From positions 1 to 55,845 of the forward strand of contig CALSCR010004044.1 in NCBI GenBank assembly GCA_943704495.1: DNA of 55,845 bases, read 5' to 3'. Position numbers and translations under genes: made by a program. The notes under the pieces were generated by a model. That model did not search any database. It had not been told where the DNA came from and was given only the letters and a program-made list of their open reading frames with translations. Origin of the DNA: Pigoraptor chileana (taxonomy: Eukaryota; Opisthokonta; Filasterea). Position 1 is the stretch's first letter; each line of letters starts with the position of its first letter. Shown here piece after piece: positions 11,173-27,592 of the stretch.

Positions 11173-12879
11173 TGGTAAGTGGGCCCATGTCGTAAAGTGT
11201 TGTCAACTGAAATCCGTAACATAATATTGCCAGGGCATCATTAGAGTAGATCACTTTCAAATCCACCACTGAATCAGGTTTTCTCATTATTCATGACAGG
11301 CAACCAACGCGCCGAACGCACTGCATTGTGCCAAGTGCGGCCAGGCAACCTGCGATGCTGAGACTGACATCTGCAGAGAATGCGAGAACGACAACCAAAA
11401 GCGACTGGAGAGACTTAGTTCGACAAATGAAGGCGCAACCACCGCAACCACCGTGATTGCAGTCGCAGGACTCCGTCCACCCACCAACATCACACCACCG
11501 GCGAACGAAGTGGGCCGTCCTGACCTTATCCAAGGCCAGGTTCCGTCAACTGTGGGTCCTAATTCAGCAGCCGACGCTCCCGAGGACGAGGACGACAAAC
11601 TCATCGAACGGCACCGCAACTTACACAACCGCTTTTCACATGTAAGCGTAAGCGTGCTCTACCCTGATTTCTACAAGAAAGTTATCAAGATGTTCGACGA
11701 CTTCATCAAACAATTCCCAGATGTCCTTGACGATATGCCGAAGAAATCCCAGAACTCCGTCGTTCAGACGTTGTGGGCGATGGGGGAGAATGAAGGGCTG
11801 AACAGGCTTTGCTCAGCCTTCCGTGCGCTGACAAAGGCCGAAATTCGGACGACAGGAGAGCGCCTGCTCCGGTCGATCATCAACGGTGAGTGCGCTTGCT
11901 ACTTCATACAGTATGAAAAAACACATCGCCATATAAGCGCAGAGTATTCAAACGGAAGATTTGCATCCGTCTACACACACGCGCGCACTTCAATCCCACT
12001 AAACGCACAGATTCGCCCTCGAAACTATCGAGGTCAACGTCTTTCAAGCGCAATGGTGGCAGCATCACTCCAGTTGATCGGCCTCAAGCTGTCGCCAGGA
12101 CACCGAGCTGCGGTACTCCACAGCACACGTCATCGACACTCGTGAGGACAGCCAACATCACTCCAGTTGATCGGCCTCAGTATGTCGCCAGGACGCCATG
12201 CCGCAGTACTCCACAGCACACGTCATCGACACTCTCCCGCTGTTCGAGTCTCACCACAGGGACCAGTGCAAAGACTCAATCGGCGTTTGTTCGCACGGTC
12301 AGCAGCGGCGCCCGCGAGAATCCGTACAAGAAAAGTACACCTTTCATCGAGCGGTTGCCCACCACCCAATCCAAGGCGAAAACAGCGTCGACCGCCGCTG
12401 CTGCGTCGAAAAGTGCGAGCGATATCGGAGAGTGAGTAAAATGCAAACGCGCAGCATGCACCACACCGGCCGAATGCCATGTATACTAACCGTGTTGTTG
12501 GCGATCTTTGTCTGCTTGCAGAGTAAGACGAGTCGTCGAGTTTGAATTGGACACTCTGGTCGTTCTGAAACAGGCGGGGCACAGCGATCAGGAAACGGAC
12601 GACGAGGATAGCGAAATCGACGATCAACCCATGGTCATTACGCTCAAGAAACGCAAGAGGAACAAGGTTGTATTCGTCTTTGCGGACGACGCATCAGCAA
12701 CACCCGCGGCGAAAAAGATGCGAGTGGAGCCGCACAGTGGGAACGACAACGAGGCAGAATGCCCGGCAGCAATTGATGATCGTGGCGGCCATAAGCGCAA
12801 GCACGCAGACAGCAGTGCAGTGGCAAGCGAGGAGCCGGCGCACAAGAGGCCCTGCAATCATGCCGCGGTCCCGCGTTAA
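11173..12879 (+). CDS. Unrecognised basic/acidic protein with N-terminal Cys cluster and internal repeat
   Basis: Exons 11173-11175 (only the ATG), 11300-11885, 12011-12431, 12522-12879; every junction keeps frame, giving about 455 residues. The start is chosen because ATCATG is followed directly by the donor GTAAGT, and the acceptor at 11299 opens a long frame. Seen: a Cys cluster near residue 10 (CAKCGQATC...CRECEN), possibly a small zinc-binding ribbon; a helical segment (FYKKVIKMFDDFIKQFPDVL); a 31-residue Thr/Pro-rich unit repeated twice (ITPVDRPQ..ARTP..TPQH); and an acidic C-terminus with nuclear-localisation-like clusters (LKKRKRNK, GGHKRKH). These suggest a nuclear protein. I do not recognise a family; function unknown. 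Confidence 0.75.
12064..12249 (+). repeat. In-frame tandem duplication, 93-bp unit
   Basis: ATCACTCCAGTTGATCGGCC occurs at 12064 and at 12157, 93 bp (31 codons) apart. The similarity continues through CACAGCACACGTCATCGACACT, so two nearly identical coding units sit side by side in exon 3 of the 11173-12879 gene. The high nucleotide identity indicates a recent duplication. Confidence 0.9.
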
Positions 12880-13432
12880 AAAGACAATTTACGTTTTCTA
12901 TTACGAATTCTTTTCTCTTCTCAGTATATTGTCATTGTTGGCCTTGAGTGCGAGTGTTGAATGGTGATGTATAAGAAGTTGCTGAGCTTTTTTGTGCGTG
13001 AGTTATGAGTGAGTTTATTCTGAGCGCGGATGGGTTTGTGTGAATGTGAGTTGATGTGTTGTGTTTGTGTCTCGTGTAATGTCCGTAAATGAACACGATC
13101 GAACATGTCTGGGAGAGTCGGCCAGCAGGAGTGTCATCGAATAAGTGGACGGCTCCCGCCAAAAAAGAGAAATGAAAAAAGGAGGGAAACTATAATTACT
13201 TAATAGGGCATATATTGGCCCACATTTGCTACATGAGGGATCACGGTTTAAACTATTACTTAAAATGGTATAAATAAACTTCGCAGACCCCCAGTATTCG
13301 GCTTTGTTGACAGTGTGCAGCTTTCCCAACCGATGCAAATAAGCACAAGATCAACAAGTGCTTTGAAGCGTCACTCCTTTTGTTTCGCCCACAAAATTCC
13401 AGTTTGTAAATATCTCTAAAAGATAGATAGAA
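12880..13432. other. Intergenic gap upstream of gpsA
   Basis: About 550 bp between two co-directional genes. It should contain the 3' end of the first and the promoter and 5' UTR of the second. I see AT-rich sequence and no additional gene or clear regulatory motif. Confidence 0.5.
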
Positions 13433-14798
13433 ATGTCTTCCGGTAAGAAAGTCGCCGTGTTCGGTGCGGGTTCGTTTGGAACGGCACTTGCAATGGTGGC
13501 GTCCCGCGCAGGACACACAGTCGTAATCTACTCGCGTGACCAGCAACAGGCGGATGCAATCAACAAGGATCACCGCAATCCAAAGTTCATGAAAGAGTTT
13601 GAACTTCCTGCAGCTATCTCCTGCACAACGGACCTTGTCACGGCGGTGAGCGGAGCCTCCATGATCATCCACGCAATTCCTGCGCAGCGCACACCCGACT
13701 TTTTGTCCAGGCATGCCGAGCACATCCCGAAGGACGTCGTCATTGTTTCAACTTCCAAGGTAAGATGACGCATAGCGTGGATAAAGTATGTGAATAGGAT
13801 GGTTTTACGCATGTGAAATAAATCAGCGTCATTCTTGAAGAAATATTGCTAGCAATACCTTTTCTAACTCTAGAACATTATACGCAGGGCATCTACGTCG
13901 AGACTCAGCAGCTCATGAGCGAGGCTATCCCCGATGCACTCGGTCGTAAGACAAATCTTGCATACCTCTCGGGTCCTTCTTTTGCGAAGGAAATGCTTTT
14001 GAATTATCCGACACTGGTCGTGTGCGCTGCGGAGGACGAGTCCGTCGCCATGTTTGTTCAGGAAATGATGTCTTCGGCGCGCTTCCGTGTTTACACAACC
14101 ACTGATGTTGTCGGGGTTGAACTGGGCGGCTCTCTGAAGAATCCTCTCGCCATTTGCGCGGGAATCGCAGAGGGACTTGGGTTTGGCTTTAACACTATGG
14201 CTGCGCTCGTGACACGGTAAGTGTGCTTCGTTGGGTTGATTTGTCGCGAACTTCTCGGCGTGTTCAGTACGTTCCAGTGCATGCATGAGGCCGCGTCTCA
14301 TTCTCGATTCCATGTGCCTCCTCATACTAATTGCAGAGGATGCTTCGAGATGCGCAAGCTTGCCATTGCCATGGGCGGCCGACCGGTATGTAGCCATGCA
14401 CCCTTATTTGAATATTATTTCCCATATTCGGGCTGCCGTTGTCCGGTTTAAACAGTGCTAACTATTTACGTGTATCATCCGCCGCACGACGACAGGAGAC
14501 ACTTGCGGGGCTCTCTGGTGTGGGTGATCTCATGCTGACGGGATTTGGCAATCTCTCTCGCAATCGGACGGTCGGCGTACGACTCGCCAAGGGAGAAACA
14601 CTAGAGGCGATCATGGAGAGCATAGGAGAGGCCGTCGAGGGAGTTCCCACTGCAGGAGTGGCTGCAAAGCTCGCAGAGCAGCACGGACTCGATCTTCCCA
14701 TCTTCAAGAGCATCGCACTGATCCTCGAAGGAAAGCTGTCGTGTGCGGACGCCGTGGACCACCTCATGAACCAGGCACTCAGGCATGAGGAGTTGTAA
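13433..14798 (+). CDS. gpsA: Bacterial-type NAD(P)-dependent glycerol-3-phosphate dehydrogenase
   Basis: Interconverts dihydroxyacetone phosphate and sn-glycerol 3-phosphate using NAD(P)H, feeding phospholipid synthesis or redox balance. Exons 13433-13759, 13888-14216, 14337-14385 (49 bp) and 14496-14798 give 335 residues, close to the usual size of bacterial GpsA. Seen: Rossmann motif GAGSFGTALA at about residues 11-20, GPSFAKE, the substrate/catalytic region ELGGSLKNPLAICAGIAEGL with its conserved Lys, and GLSGVGDLMLT. GAGSFGTA and GLSGVGDLMLT resemble bacterial GpsA rather than the animal/fungal GPD1 type. No N-terminal targeting peptide and no C-terminal SKL are seen (it ends RHEEL), so a cytosolic location is inferred. 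Confidence 0.93.
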
Positions 14799-15279
14799 AG
14801 GGGGAAAGGCGGGGACCGGATCTCTGCGCTTAGAGTTTGAGTGGCAATGAGTTGCGATAGTGGGTTGCCATTGTGAGCGTATGTTCGGGCGCGCGCGGCG
14901 TTTACTGCGGTGGTATATGAATATGAAAGTGCAGGTCGGCGAGGCACTGTGATGCAACGTGTGATGTTGTTACTGCAACTTCTAACAAAGTACAAAATTT
15001 ATGCAGACACACGCACGCACGCGCGCAGTTCACGAGTTTGGACAGCAGATATCAATCTCTTAATTGATTCGATGTACAGGGAAAAGAGTGAAAAGAAAGT
15101 CATCGAAGATCGTCCTGTGGAAATTGAGCAGAATAATACACGCCACCCGTCAGATATGAAGAGATTCTCCAATTGCAGCACTTGGCGCTCCCGTTCACAT
15201 CGACACTGAGGGCAACGCACTCGCACACGGTGAGGCTATGAACATCAGAGTCATGAGGAACGCACAACAAGCGACACAC
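14799..15279. other. Convergent 3' intergenic region
   Basis: About 480 bp between the stops of gpsA (+) and the coiled-coil gene (-). It must hold both 3' UTRs. A minus-strand frame of about 45 codons could extend the neighbouring gene if the AAAG/GTAAGT sequence overlapping its stop were used as a donor. I regard this as less likely than termination at 15280. Confidence 0.4.
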
Positions 15280-16632
15280 TTACCTTTCTTTTGCTGCGGC
15301 AGCGTAAAACAACATCATTGCAATGACCACGATAGCCGCAACCATATAGCCTAGTGCAGATTTGAGCAGATCTCCCCATCCATTGCTGTGACGCTTGGAT
15401 CGCTGGTCAACCAAAAAGGGAAGCTTATTGTAAGTCTCATAAGTAATCATACACTGAACGACAAACATCATCAAACCGCGTCAAACACAAACACAAATAG
15501 ACACAAAGATACAACACGCTATGACACATCCAAAAGTAAATGGGACCAGCAAAACATTCCTGCGCAGCACACACCTCATTTCGCAGCTGATCTTGCAATT
15601 GATGAATCTTGGTCCTCAAAGCATCCACATCCGTTTGGTCTCGGAGATCCCTCACTGTGCCTTGCAATCGCACAATATCACCCTGTACAAAAAAAATTCA
15701 TGTCACAACAGTCAACGCACGGCAAACACCATTTTTTTGCCCAGCCATTCGCACGCGGAATCAAAAACGTGCAGCTACCTTCAGAGTCTGTGCCAGAGTT
15801 GTAGCTGCACGCAGATCGTCGGCAAACTTGTCAGCTCTTTGCATCTCCGCAGCAGAGTTTTCCTTCAAGAGAGTTTCCAGGTGTACCCTCTGTTGCCTGT
15901 GCGGGCGATGCAGGATCCAGGCCAGAAGTTTGGATATAAGTGCGTAGCCTCCGCAATAGTATTATTCAATGGATCAGAATCATAATAGGAACATTGACAG
16001 GATTGCCCACCTCTCTGAAGCGAGCTGAGAGTTGCAGACGGCGAGTTCAGCGGATATCTTTGCGAGAAGTTGGTCGGTTGCTGAGGCCGATTCGAAGCTG
16101 TTCCCAGCTTGCGCCTTATCACAATACACGGTAAAACAAACGAAGTGCTCGAAACATCAGCAAAAAGTCTGGAACTATTCACGGCAGACAATAGTTCTCA
16201 AATCAAGTTCATTGTACTTACGAGATCAGTGCTGAGATTGCGCGGAGACACAGCACTGTGAGGCTGATAGGTTCCCGTGCTGCGACCGGGTGACGCAGAT
16301 GCCGGGCGGCTGAGAACAGGTACACCATACTGAATCGACAATACATCCGACGGTGAGCTCACTGCCGGAAGTTTGTGGAGGGACTGCGTTGGCCCGCGGC
16401 CCGGAGTGGGCGCCATCATGCCGTGAATATGCTGACGGGGATCACTGGATCCGTAAAACGGAGAGTTCAATGTGAACGGCAGTGACTTTGATGCATTGCC
16501 ACGCATGGGTGTCGATGATGAGGCCGGCGATGAGGAGAGAGTATTTCGGGGATCGTTCAGTGCGCTTGTTGACGGACGGGACGGCGTGCTCTTGGCCAGG
16601 GCGCGAATGTCCTGGATTGTTGAGTCGGCCAT
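15280..16632 (-). CDS. Coiled-coil, tail-anchored membrane protein
   Basis: Exons 16632-16222, 16114-16011, 15896-15779, 15682-15575, 15423-15280; phases 0, 2, 0, 0 all match, giving 294 residues. Seen: a Ser/Pro/Thr-rich, low-complexity N-terminal half (137 residues, exon 1); then a continuous heptad-rich region from about 145 to 245 (ATDQLLAKISAELAVCNSQL, then TLLKENSAAEMQRADKFADD); and a single hydrophobic helix near the C-terminus (SALGYMVAAIVVIAMMLFYA) followed by only a few residues, AAAKER. There is no signal peptide, so it should be a C-tail-anchored protein facing the cytosol on ER, Golgi, mitochondria or peroxisomes, comparable in layout to tethers, SNARE-like proteins or fission adaptors. 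Family not recognised. Confidence 0.75.
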
Positions 16633-22467
<5,835 letters not shown>

Positions 22468-23438
22468 ACTGACGGGACTCCTCGTGCCGGTTGTCAGGGA
22501 GACGCAATGTGAACTCACTCGTCACTGTGATGAGTCTGGATGGCCCGTGCGTGTCTGGGGATGAATCTCCGTCTCATTGTGGATGGCTGTGTTTTGGTTT
22601 GCTATAGTTGTGAGCTGTGGTTTATTTCTCTCTCTGTCTCTCTATTTTTCTTTCAAGTGACACACTCTTATCTCGCTGCTTGCGGCGCTGTGCGTGATTC
22701 CGTCCGCGTCATTCCGTGTTTTTCCCGCTTGTTCATTGCATGTGTGATAAAACTGCGCATCGTTTTCTTCATATTAGCGTTGTGCCTTCTCTCCTCATTT
22801 CCGCTCGGTGTCCCGACTGTGTCTTTTGGTGCGGCGCGTACGGTCGTTGTGTGTTGTTTGTTGTTGTTCATGTGTCGGGGTTTGCGTCAGTTCAACCTGC
22901 GACCTTCAAAGTGATCTCCTCTTACCATTGCTCTGGCGCCATGTGTCTGGAAATACACGGTTGCGACACGACTTTGCGTTCATGGGCGCTTGTCTATCAG
23001 CAGTGCCATAGAAGTAGACCTTGTACCCATTATTATCCCCTCGGTATGTATTGAAATAGTCGCGGCTTTTTTGACGGCGACGTCAAGCGCACCAGGCACT
23101 GTTGCTGGATCAGAACTATCCCTTTGGCTCCGTCTGTTTGTGCGTTTGTTTTCTATCCATTGATGGTCGGCCGGCAATTAGCCATGCAGAAGTAACAAAG
23201 ATCTCACGTGACTGCCAATTTATCAGAAGCGGAGTTGTCGCCAACCTCGGCATTGCGCACATGGATTCACAGTATGGTGTGCAAGCGAATTCATGGGGTT
23301 GGATCCTTCGCTAGGTTTCAATATTTGCCCATAAGATGTGGGAATGTTTACCACGCTTCCGTTACCGTCTTGAGAAAGCTTCCTTGATTAAGTCGCATCC
23401 ACCGCAGGATGTGGTCCATCGCGGCTAACAATTAGAAA
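22468..23438. other. Intergenic region between Hsp110 and the SANT gene
   Basis: About 970 bp between two plus-strand genes. The first part is pyrimidine- and T-rich and probably the Hsp110 3' UTR. Open frames here are hydrophobic low-complexity translations of T-rich DNA and show no homology. Confidence 0.5.
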
Positions 23439-25716
23439 ATGGGTGCAAGTGGAAAGCGGCGATCAAAGCGGCTTCGGGGTGTGGACGAAGACGATGTCGA
23501 CGCCGAGACATGGAAGTCGCCCAAGCGAAGAAAGCGTGGTGAACAGCGAGAGGGTGTGGCTACGGAAGTGCCGGGCGACGGCAGTGCTGGATACCCGATG
23601 CTGGATGCTGATGATGTAGACCTTGGGGGTGCTTCAACTCAGCCGTCGTCGCAGCCTCTGTTTGACAGCAGCTGCGATGATGACGGCGAAGGCGCAATCG
23701 CTCCGTTTCCCGACATTCAAGAAGCTGATGAGCATGTCGGGCACGATAGGTCATTTGATGATGCTGGAATGGACTACAGCGCAGAGGAAGCGGAGGAGGA
23801 TGACGACATTGCTGACGTTATCGATTCCACTCAGGAATCACTCGTCGGGCCCCCGGCTCCTGATGAGGCTACAGTGGGAGGGAGGGATACAAGCGATAGT
23901 CATACGGATGCGCAGTGTGCTGATGGCGAGACCATTATCCCGCCCAACTGGACTGAAGATGAGAAGAATGCATTGTTCGCTGGCATCTCTCGCTATGGAC
24001 GCTACAATTCGGGGGCAATTGCGGCATATGTAGGAACACGCACCGTGGTAGAAGTCGCCGTGTGCATATCTGCGTTTGAGAAAGGGCTGGCGGATTTGAA
24101 GAGAGCAGAGAAAGGTATGTGCATCTCAAATGATCAATGCTTATGCTCTAACTTGGCCCATCCTTCTGGCCAGAGTGTTGGACTTGTCGGATGCGCAAAC
24201 GCTTGAGACGGACGATATCATGATGTGCCTGTATTTGCTGACAACTACCAACATACCAATACGCTCTTCGCACCGACTGTGTTGCATCTCGGGGGACTGC
24301 AGACGGACACTTTACCCCTGAAGAGAAAACCGTGCTTCCAATGTGCCGTGTGGCCAATGATCCCGTCGTGCTGGGTAAGGAGCGCGCGCGTGCACGAAGG
24401 AAGAGCCGCGCCGAGGCACGAAAGTACAGGTCAGTTTTGCATTCGCATTGACAATGCTCTTGTTTGCGCGGTTGTTGTCGGCAGAGTGAATTGTATCTGT
24501 TATCTTGATTGTGGGGATCTGCTTATCCCTCTCCCCAAATCTCACTCAACAGGTCTGAGAGACCTTTAAAAAAGTGCGCACGCGAGCACGCAGAGGCAAT
24601 GAAGCTGTTTCGAAGAGACGTTTGCGAGGAATATTCAAAACGGTTGGACGATTTGCACGGACACTTGTCCCATTATAATGCGCGCACTCACCCAGTAGAG
24701 CAGTTGAGATGCAGCTGAAACGACAAAATTTTCCGTTCTTCTTCGAAGCGACAAAAGCGGCTCAAACTTTGAGGGTTGTTATTAGGAGTACCCCTGGTTG
24801 TCATCTATCACCTCGTATTGCTTTGCCGAATTGTGTACTCCTCACGACACTAATTTGAATCCAAATTCATAACTATCTCCCGCCTCCCCCTCTCTCTCTC
24901 TTTCTGCACGCACAGGCTATTCGGCATTAAGGAAGAGGCTTCTGCGGGAAGTGATAGTCCCGGTCGACGTCGTCGCAAGGCCCTCGTGATACACCCGGAC
25001 GTGTATGCGGGCCTGAAAGCGCACCTTGTTTCGTTTTCGAGATCTCTTGTGCAGCGGTCGATTGCCTATGCGGTCGAGAGGAAGAAGAACGGAAAGGGCG
25101 ATGGAAAGAATGTGAGTGTGTTTATAGTTTACACTGCCCCGTGCTCACATGCGAAGTGCTGCTGCTGATCCACTAGTGCGGGGTCTTGCACAAGACTCTG
25201 TCCGGAACAGACTCTGTGTGAGACTGCCATGTGTGTTTTTAATACGCGTTCAAACATCCGTTTGGTACGCCGTCGCAATGTGACACCAATGTGCAACCGT
25301 AGTGTCTTTCGCTTTGCCAAATCACGTGCTGACGTTGCCTCCCTGTCCGCATTGTATTCCAGCTTGTTGTTTCTCCAGCCGATGTGCATGCTGCCATCGA
25401 GGATGCCGGAGTGCCCGCCAGCCTGGATGAGGCTTTTGACTTTCCCAGGGACGAACGCAAGCGACGGCGGCGTCGGCGAAGAGCGTCTTTGCGTAGCATA
25501 GGAAGCGATGATGCCTCTGAGGAGCGAGAAGACGCCGACTCTGATGGTGGTGACACGAGAGAGCTGAATATGTACGAGACCTGCCTTGTGGACGATGAGG
25601 CCAGCGACGCCGACTTTGATGCGCAGCTGGCCGCATATGCCACATTGCAGTCTGATGTCAACGCGGACGATGACGACTATGAAGAGAAGGACACCACTGA
25701 TGGAGCCTCCGAGTGA
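23439..25716 (+). CDS. SANT-domain protein with putative histone fold (Rrn5-like)
   Basis: Exons 23439-24114, 24303-24429, 24553-24702, 24916-25111, 25363-25716; phases match, giving 500 residues. The third donor (GTTGAG at 24703) is weak but is the only one that restores frame. Seen: a basic N-terminus (KRRSKRLRG, SPKRRKRG), a long acidic region, a SANT/Myb-like domain at about 170-220 (NWTEDEKNALFAGISRYGRY, then GTRTVVEVAVCISAFEKGL), a basic helix (GKERARARRKSRAEARKYR), and at about 330-390 a segment shaped like a histone fold (LVSFSRSLVQRSIAYAVERK, VSPADVHAAIEDAGVP). An Arg run and a very acidic tail follow. The SANT sequence resembles Rrn5, the upstream-activation-factor subunit for RNA polymerase I in fungi. 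That assignment is inference; other SANT chromatin factors are possible. Confidence 0.7.
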
Positions 25717-26246
25717 CACGGACCGCAGATCGTAGCAAGTTGGCGTCGGGACCCTTTGTATGAAAAATATGTATATCAGTTTCATAAATGTATGTATGTA
25801 TATACGGCGGGCATCTCTCCCTCCATGACACCATGCATTGAACACATTTCCAGTACATGTGTTAAGCAGATCGATTCACACGCGACTGCACGAGAGAGTT
25901 TCAAATGGAGACACGTGTGTCTTTGAAAACATAAGAGGAGATGTAGGATTCAATCAGTGTCTTAGGCGCTGTGCCCATGGACTGCACAAATCTTAAGAGA
26001 GAGAGAAAGAGAGTTAGAGAGATGCAGGATTCAATGACAGTGCAGTTTCTTAAGGGGCTATGCCCGTGAACTCCACAATAAGCGAGATAGAGGGAGAGAA
26101 AGAGGGAACGTATATAAGTTTGTTTATGTAAAGAGAAGAAAGGGTAATAAAAGCGAAGCGCGCGACAGCACAAGCAAGGCAGAAAAAAGAACAAAATTCA
26201 AGCGATGGACAGCGGAAAACAAGACATTTGCGTCAAACGGCGCTCT
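25717..26246. other. Convergent 3' intergenic region with dispersed repeats
   Basis: About 530 bp between the SANT gene (+) and calcineurin B (-). Apart from the repeat copies at 25935-26085 and a GA-rich stretch at 26080-26110, I see no gene. The 3' UTRs of both neighbours should lie here. Confidence 0.5.
25935..26085 (+). repeat. Dispersed short repeat, two tandem copies
   Basis: Copy 1 begins GAGATGTAGGATTCAATCAG and continues GTCTTAGGCGC, then GTGCCCATGGACTGCACA. Copy 2, about 85 bp on, begins GAGATGCAGGATTCAATGAC and continues TTTCTTAAGGGGC, then ATGCCCGTGAACTCCACA. They are separated by a GAGA-rich spacer. The minus-strand copies inside the WDR81 intron (638-778) share the same order of boxes. 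The family has no coding capacity and I do not recognise it. Confidence 0.65.
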
Positions 26247-27592
26247 TCAGAAGCAAATTCGCATTTTGCCCTCCACGTCAGTGTGAGAAAGCACCTGCGG
26301 GAGCGACAGAAGGGGAGGGGGGGGGAGGGAGGGAGATTTAAACACTAACAAGCAGCACAGTATGTGGTAAACTGGAGGGGCAAAGCAAGCAAACACAACG
26401 GTCACAAAGGACGCTCGCATTCGCATTCTAACACTGGCGCCATTTCAAACAGCACGCTAGGCCGCTCACATTTTCAAACTCGGCATAAGAGATCTTCCCA
26501 TCATGATCGAGAATGTCTGCCTCGAGGATCGTCTGGTCGACAATAAGCTGAAGTTGTTCGTCGCTAATGTTTACGCCGACCATCATTTTAAGCACCTCAA
26601 ACAGCTCGGGTCCCGTTATGAACCCATCGTTGTTGATGTCGTAAAGCAAGAACGAGACTGCAATTTGGTGCCATGTTGCAGCACAAGCGAAGTGGGATGA
26701 GTTTATGTTGTGGTCAAGGGTACTTTGTGTTTGTTGAGTGGTGGAAGCCAGACATTATGAGTACTCACACTTAACCTTGCTCTCCCTGGATGCATCCTGT
26801 CGGAACACAGACAGGGTTTCCACAAACTGCTTGAAGTTCACATTGTCTGTCTGTTGTTGGTCGAATATTGCAATAACTCGGCTCGCAAGAGGATTCATCG
26901 CAAGCTCCGGAATAGACAGGAATTCGTCCATGCTGATGGTGCCCGTGTTGTCCTTGTCCAACCGTTTAAATCGCTTATACAGTCGCTTAATTTGATTGGG
27001 AGTGACTGCAAGTGTGCGCACATGAGCGGTGAATGAATATATATGTGTGTATATATCTCGCCCCCTTCCTCTATTCTCTCTTCTTCATATCTGTGTGTGT
27101 GTTTGTGTTGCATTTGTGCGTGTGTATGTGTTTGTGTTGCATTTGTGCGTGTATATGTGCGTGCGCGTGTGTAGGTGTGTATTTTTGTGTGTGTATGTAT
27201 GTGAGTGTGTGTGCGTGTGTGTGGTATGTATGTGCGTGTGCGTGTGTAGGTGTGTGTAGGTGTGTGTAGGTGGTGTATGTGAGCGTGTGTGCGTGTGTGT
27301 CGTATGTATGTGCGTGTGCGTGTGTAGGTGTGTGTAGGTGTGTGTAGGTGTGTGTATATATATGCGTGTGTGTGTGTGTGTGTGTGTGGTATGTATGTAT
27401 GCATGTACGTGGGTGGGTGCAATTTGCGGGCTACTATTGTCTACAAATGGCATCCTGAAGTTATCCAAAACAGTCACACACCGGTGTAGCCTCAAACGAA
27501 ACAATAAGTCCTTAGAAGTGTCACTTACATCCAGTAAGATTTTCAATCTCCTCAATCTCCTCGGGCCGCAGCGTCGAGGCGCGGGCACCCAT
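26247..27592 (-). CDS. CNB1: Calcineurin regulatory subunit B
   Basis: Ca2+-binding regulatory subunit of the phosphatase calcineurin (PP2B), partner of the catalytic A subunit. Exons 27592-27529, 27005-26769, 26657-26470, 26294-26247; all phases match, giving 178 residues. Seen: N-terminal MGARAS, fitting an N-myristoylation signal; four EF hands; the CNB-typical [36 protein letters not shown] and [12 protein letters not shown]; and the C-terminal end [17 protein letters not shown], aligned with the usual GLDIHKKMVVDV tail. EF1 and EF3 loops look competent. EF2 ([12 protein letters not shown]) has lost the acidic residues at positions 3 and 12. EF4 ([12 protein letters not shown]) has Ile at loop position 1, with the Asp displaced by one residue. 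Intron 1 carries a long CA-rich microsatellite. Confidence 0.94.
27041..27403. repeat. Long compound GT-rich microsatellite with higher-order units
   Basis: About 360 bp of GT-rich sequence within intron 1 of calcineurin B (CA-rich on the coding strand). It is not a plain dinucleotide run: a TTGTGTTGCATTTGTGCGTG unit occurs twice near 27110-27150, and a longer block containing GTATGTATGTGCGTGTGCG repeats at about 27224 and 27302. All reading frames through it are translations of the repeat. Confidence 0.9.

Noticed and set aside
15896-15960. Acceptor at GCGGAG (near 15952) for exon 3 of the coiled-coil gene
   Set aside because: It puts the heptad-rich sequence out of frame with exon 2. The acceptor at 15897 (CCGCACAG) restores frame and a continuous coiled coil.
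22540-22914. A 124-codon hydrophobic plus-strand frame after Hsp110
   Set aside because: T-rich 3' flank, no homology, no splice or start context that suggests a gene.
24176-24300. Possible extra exon of the SANT gene reading LDLSDAQTLETDD
   Set aside because: Including it breaks the frame to the next exon. A single intron 24115-24302 keeps phase 1 and gives a continuous, sensible protein.
26895-27588. His/Thr-rich frames of 160-175 codons through the CA/GT repeat
   Set aside because: They are translations of a microsatellite lying inside calcineurin B intron 1.
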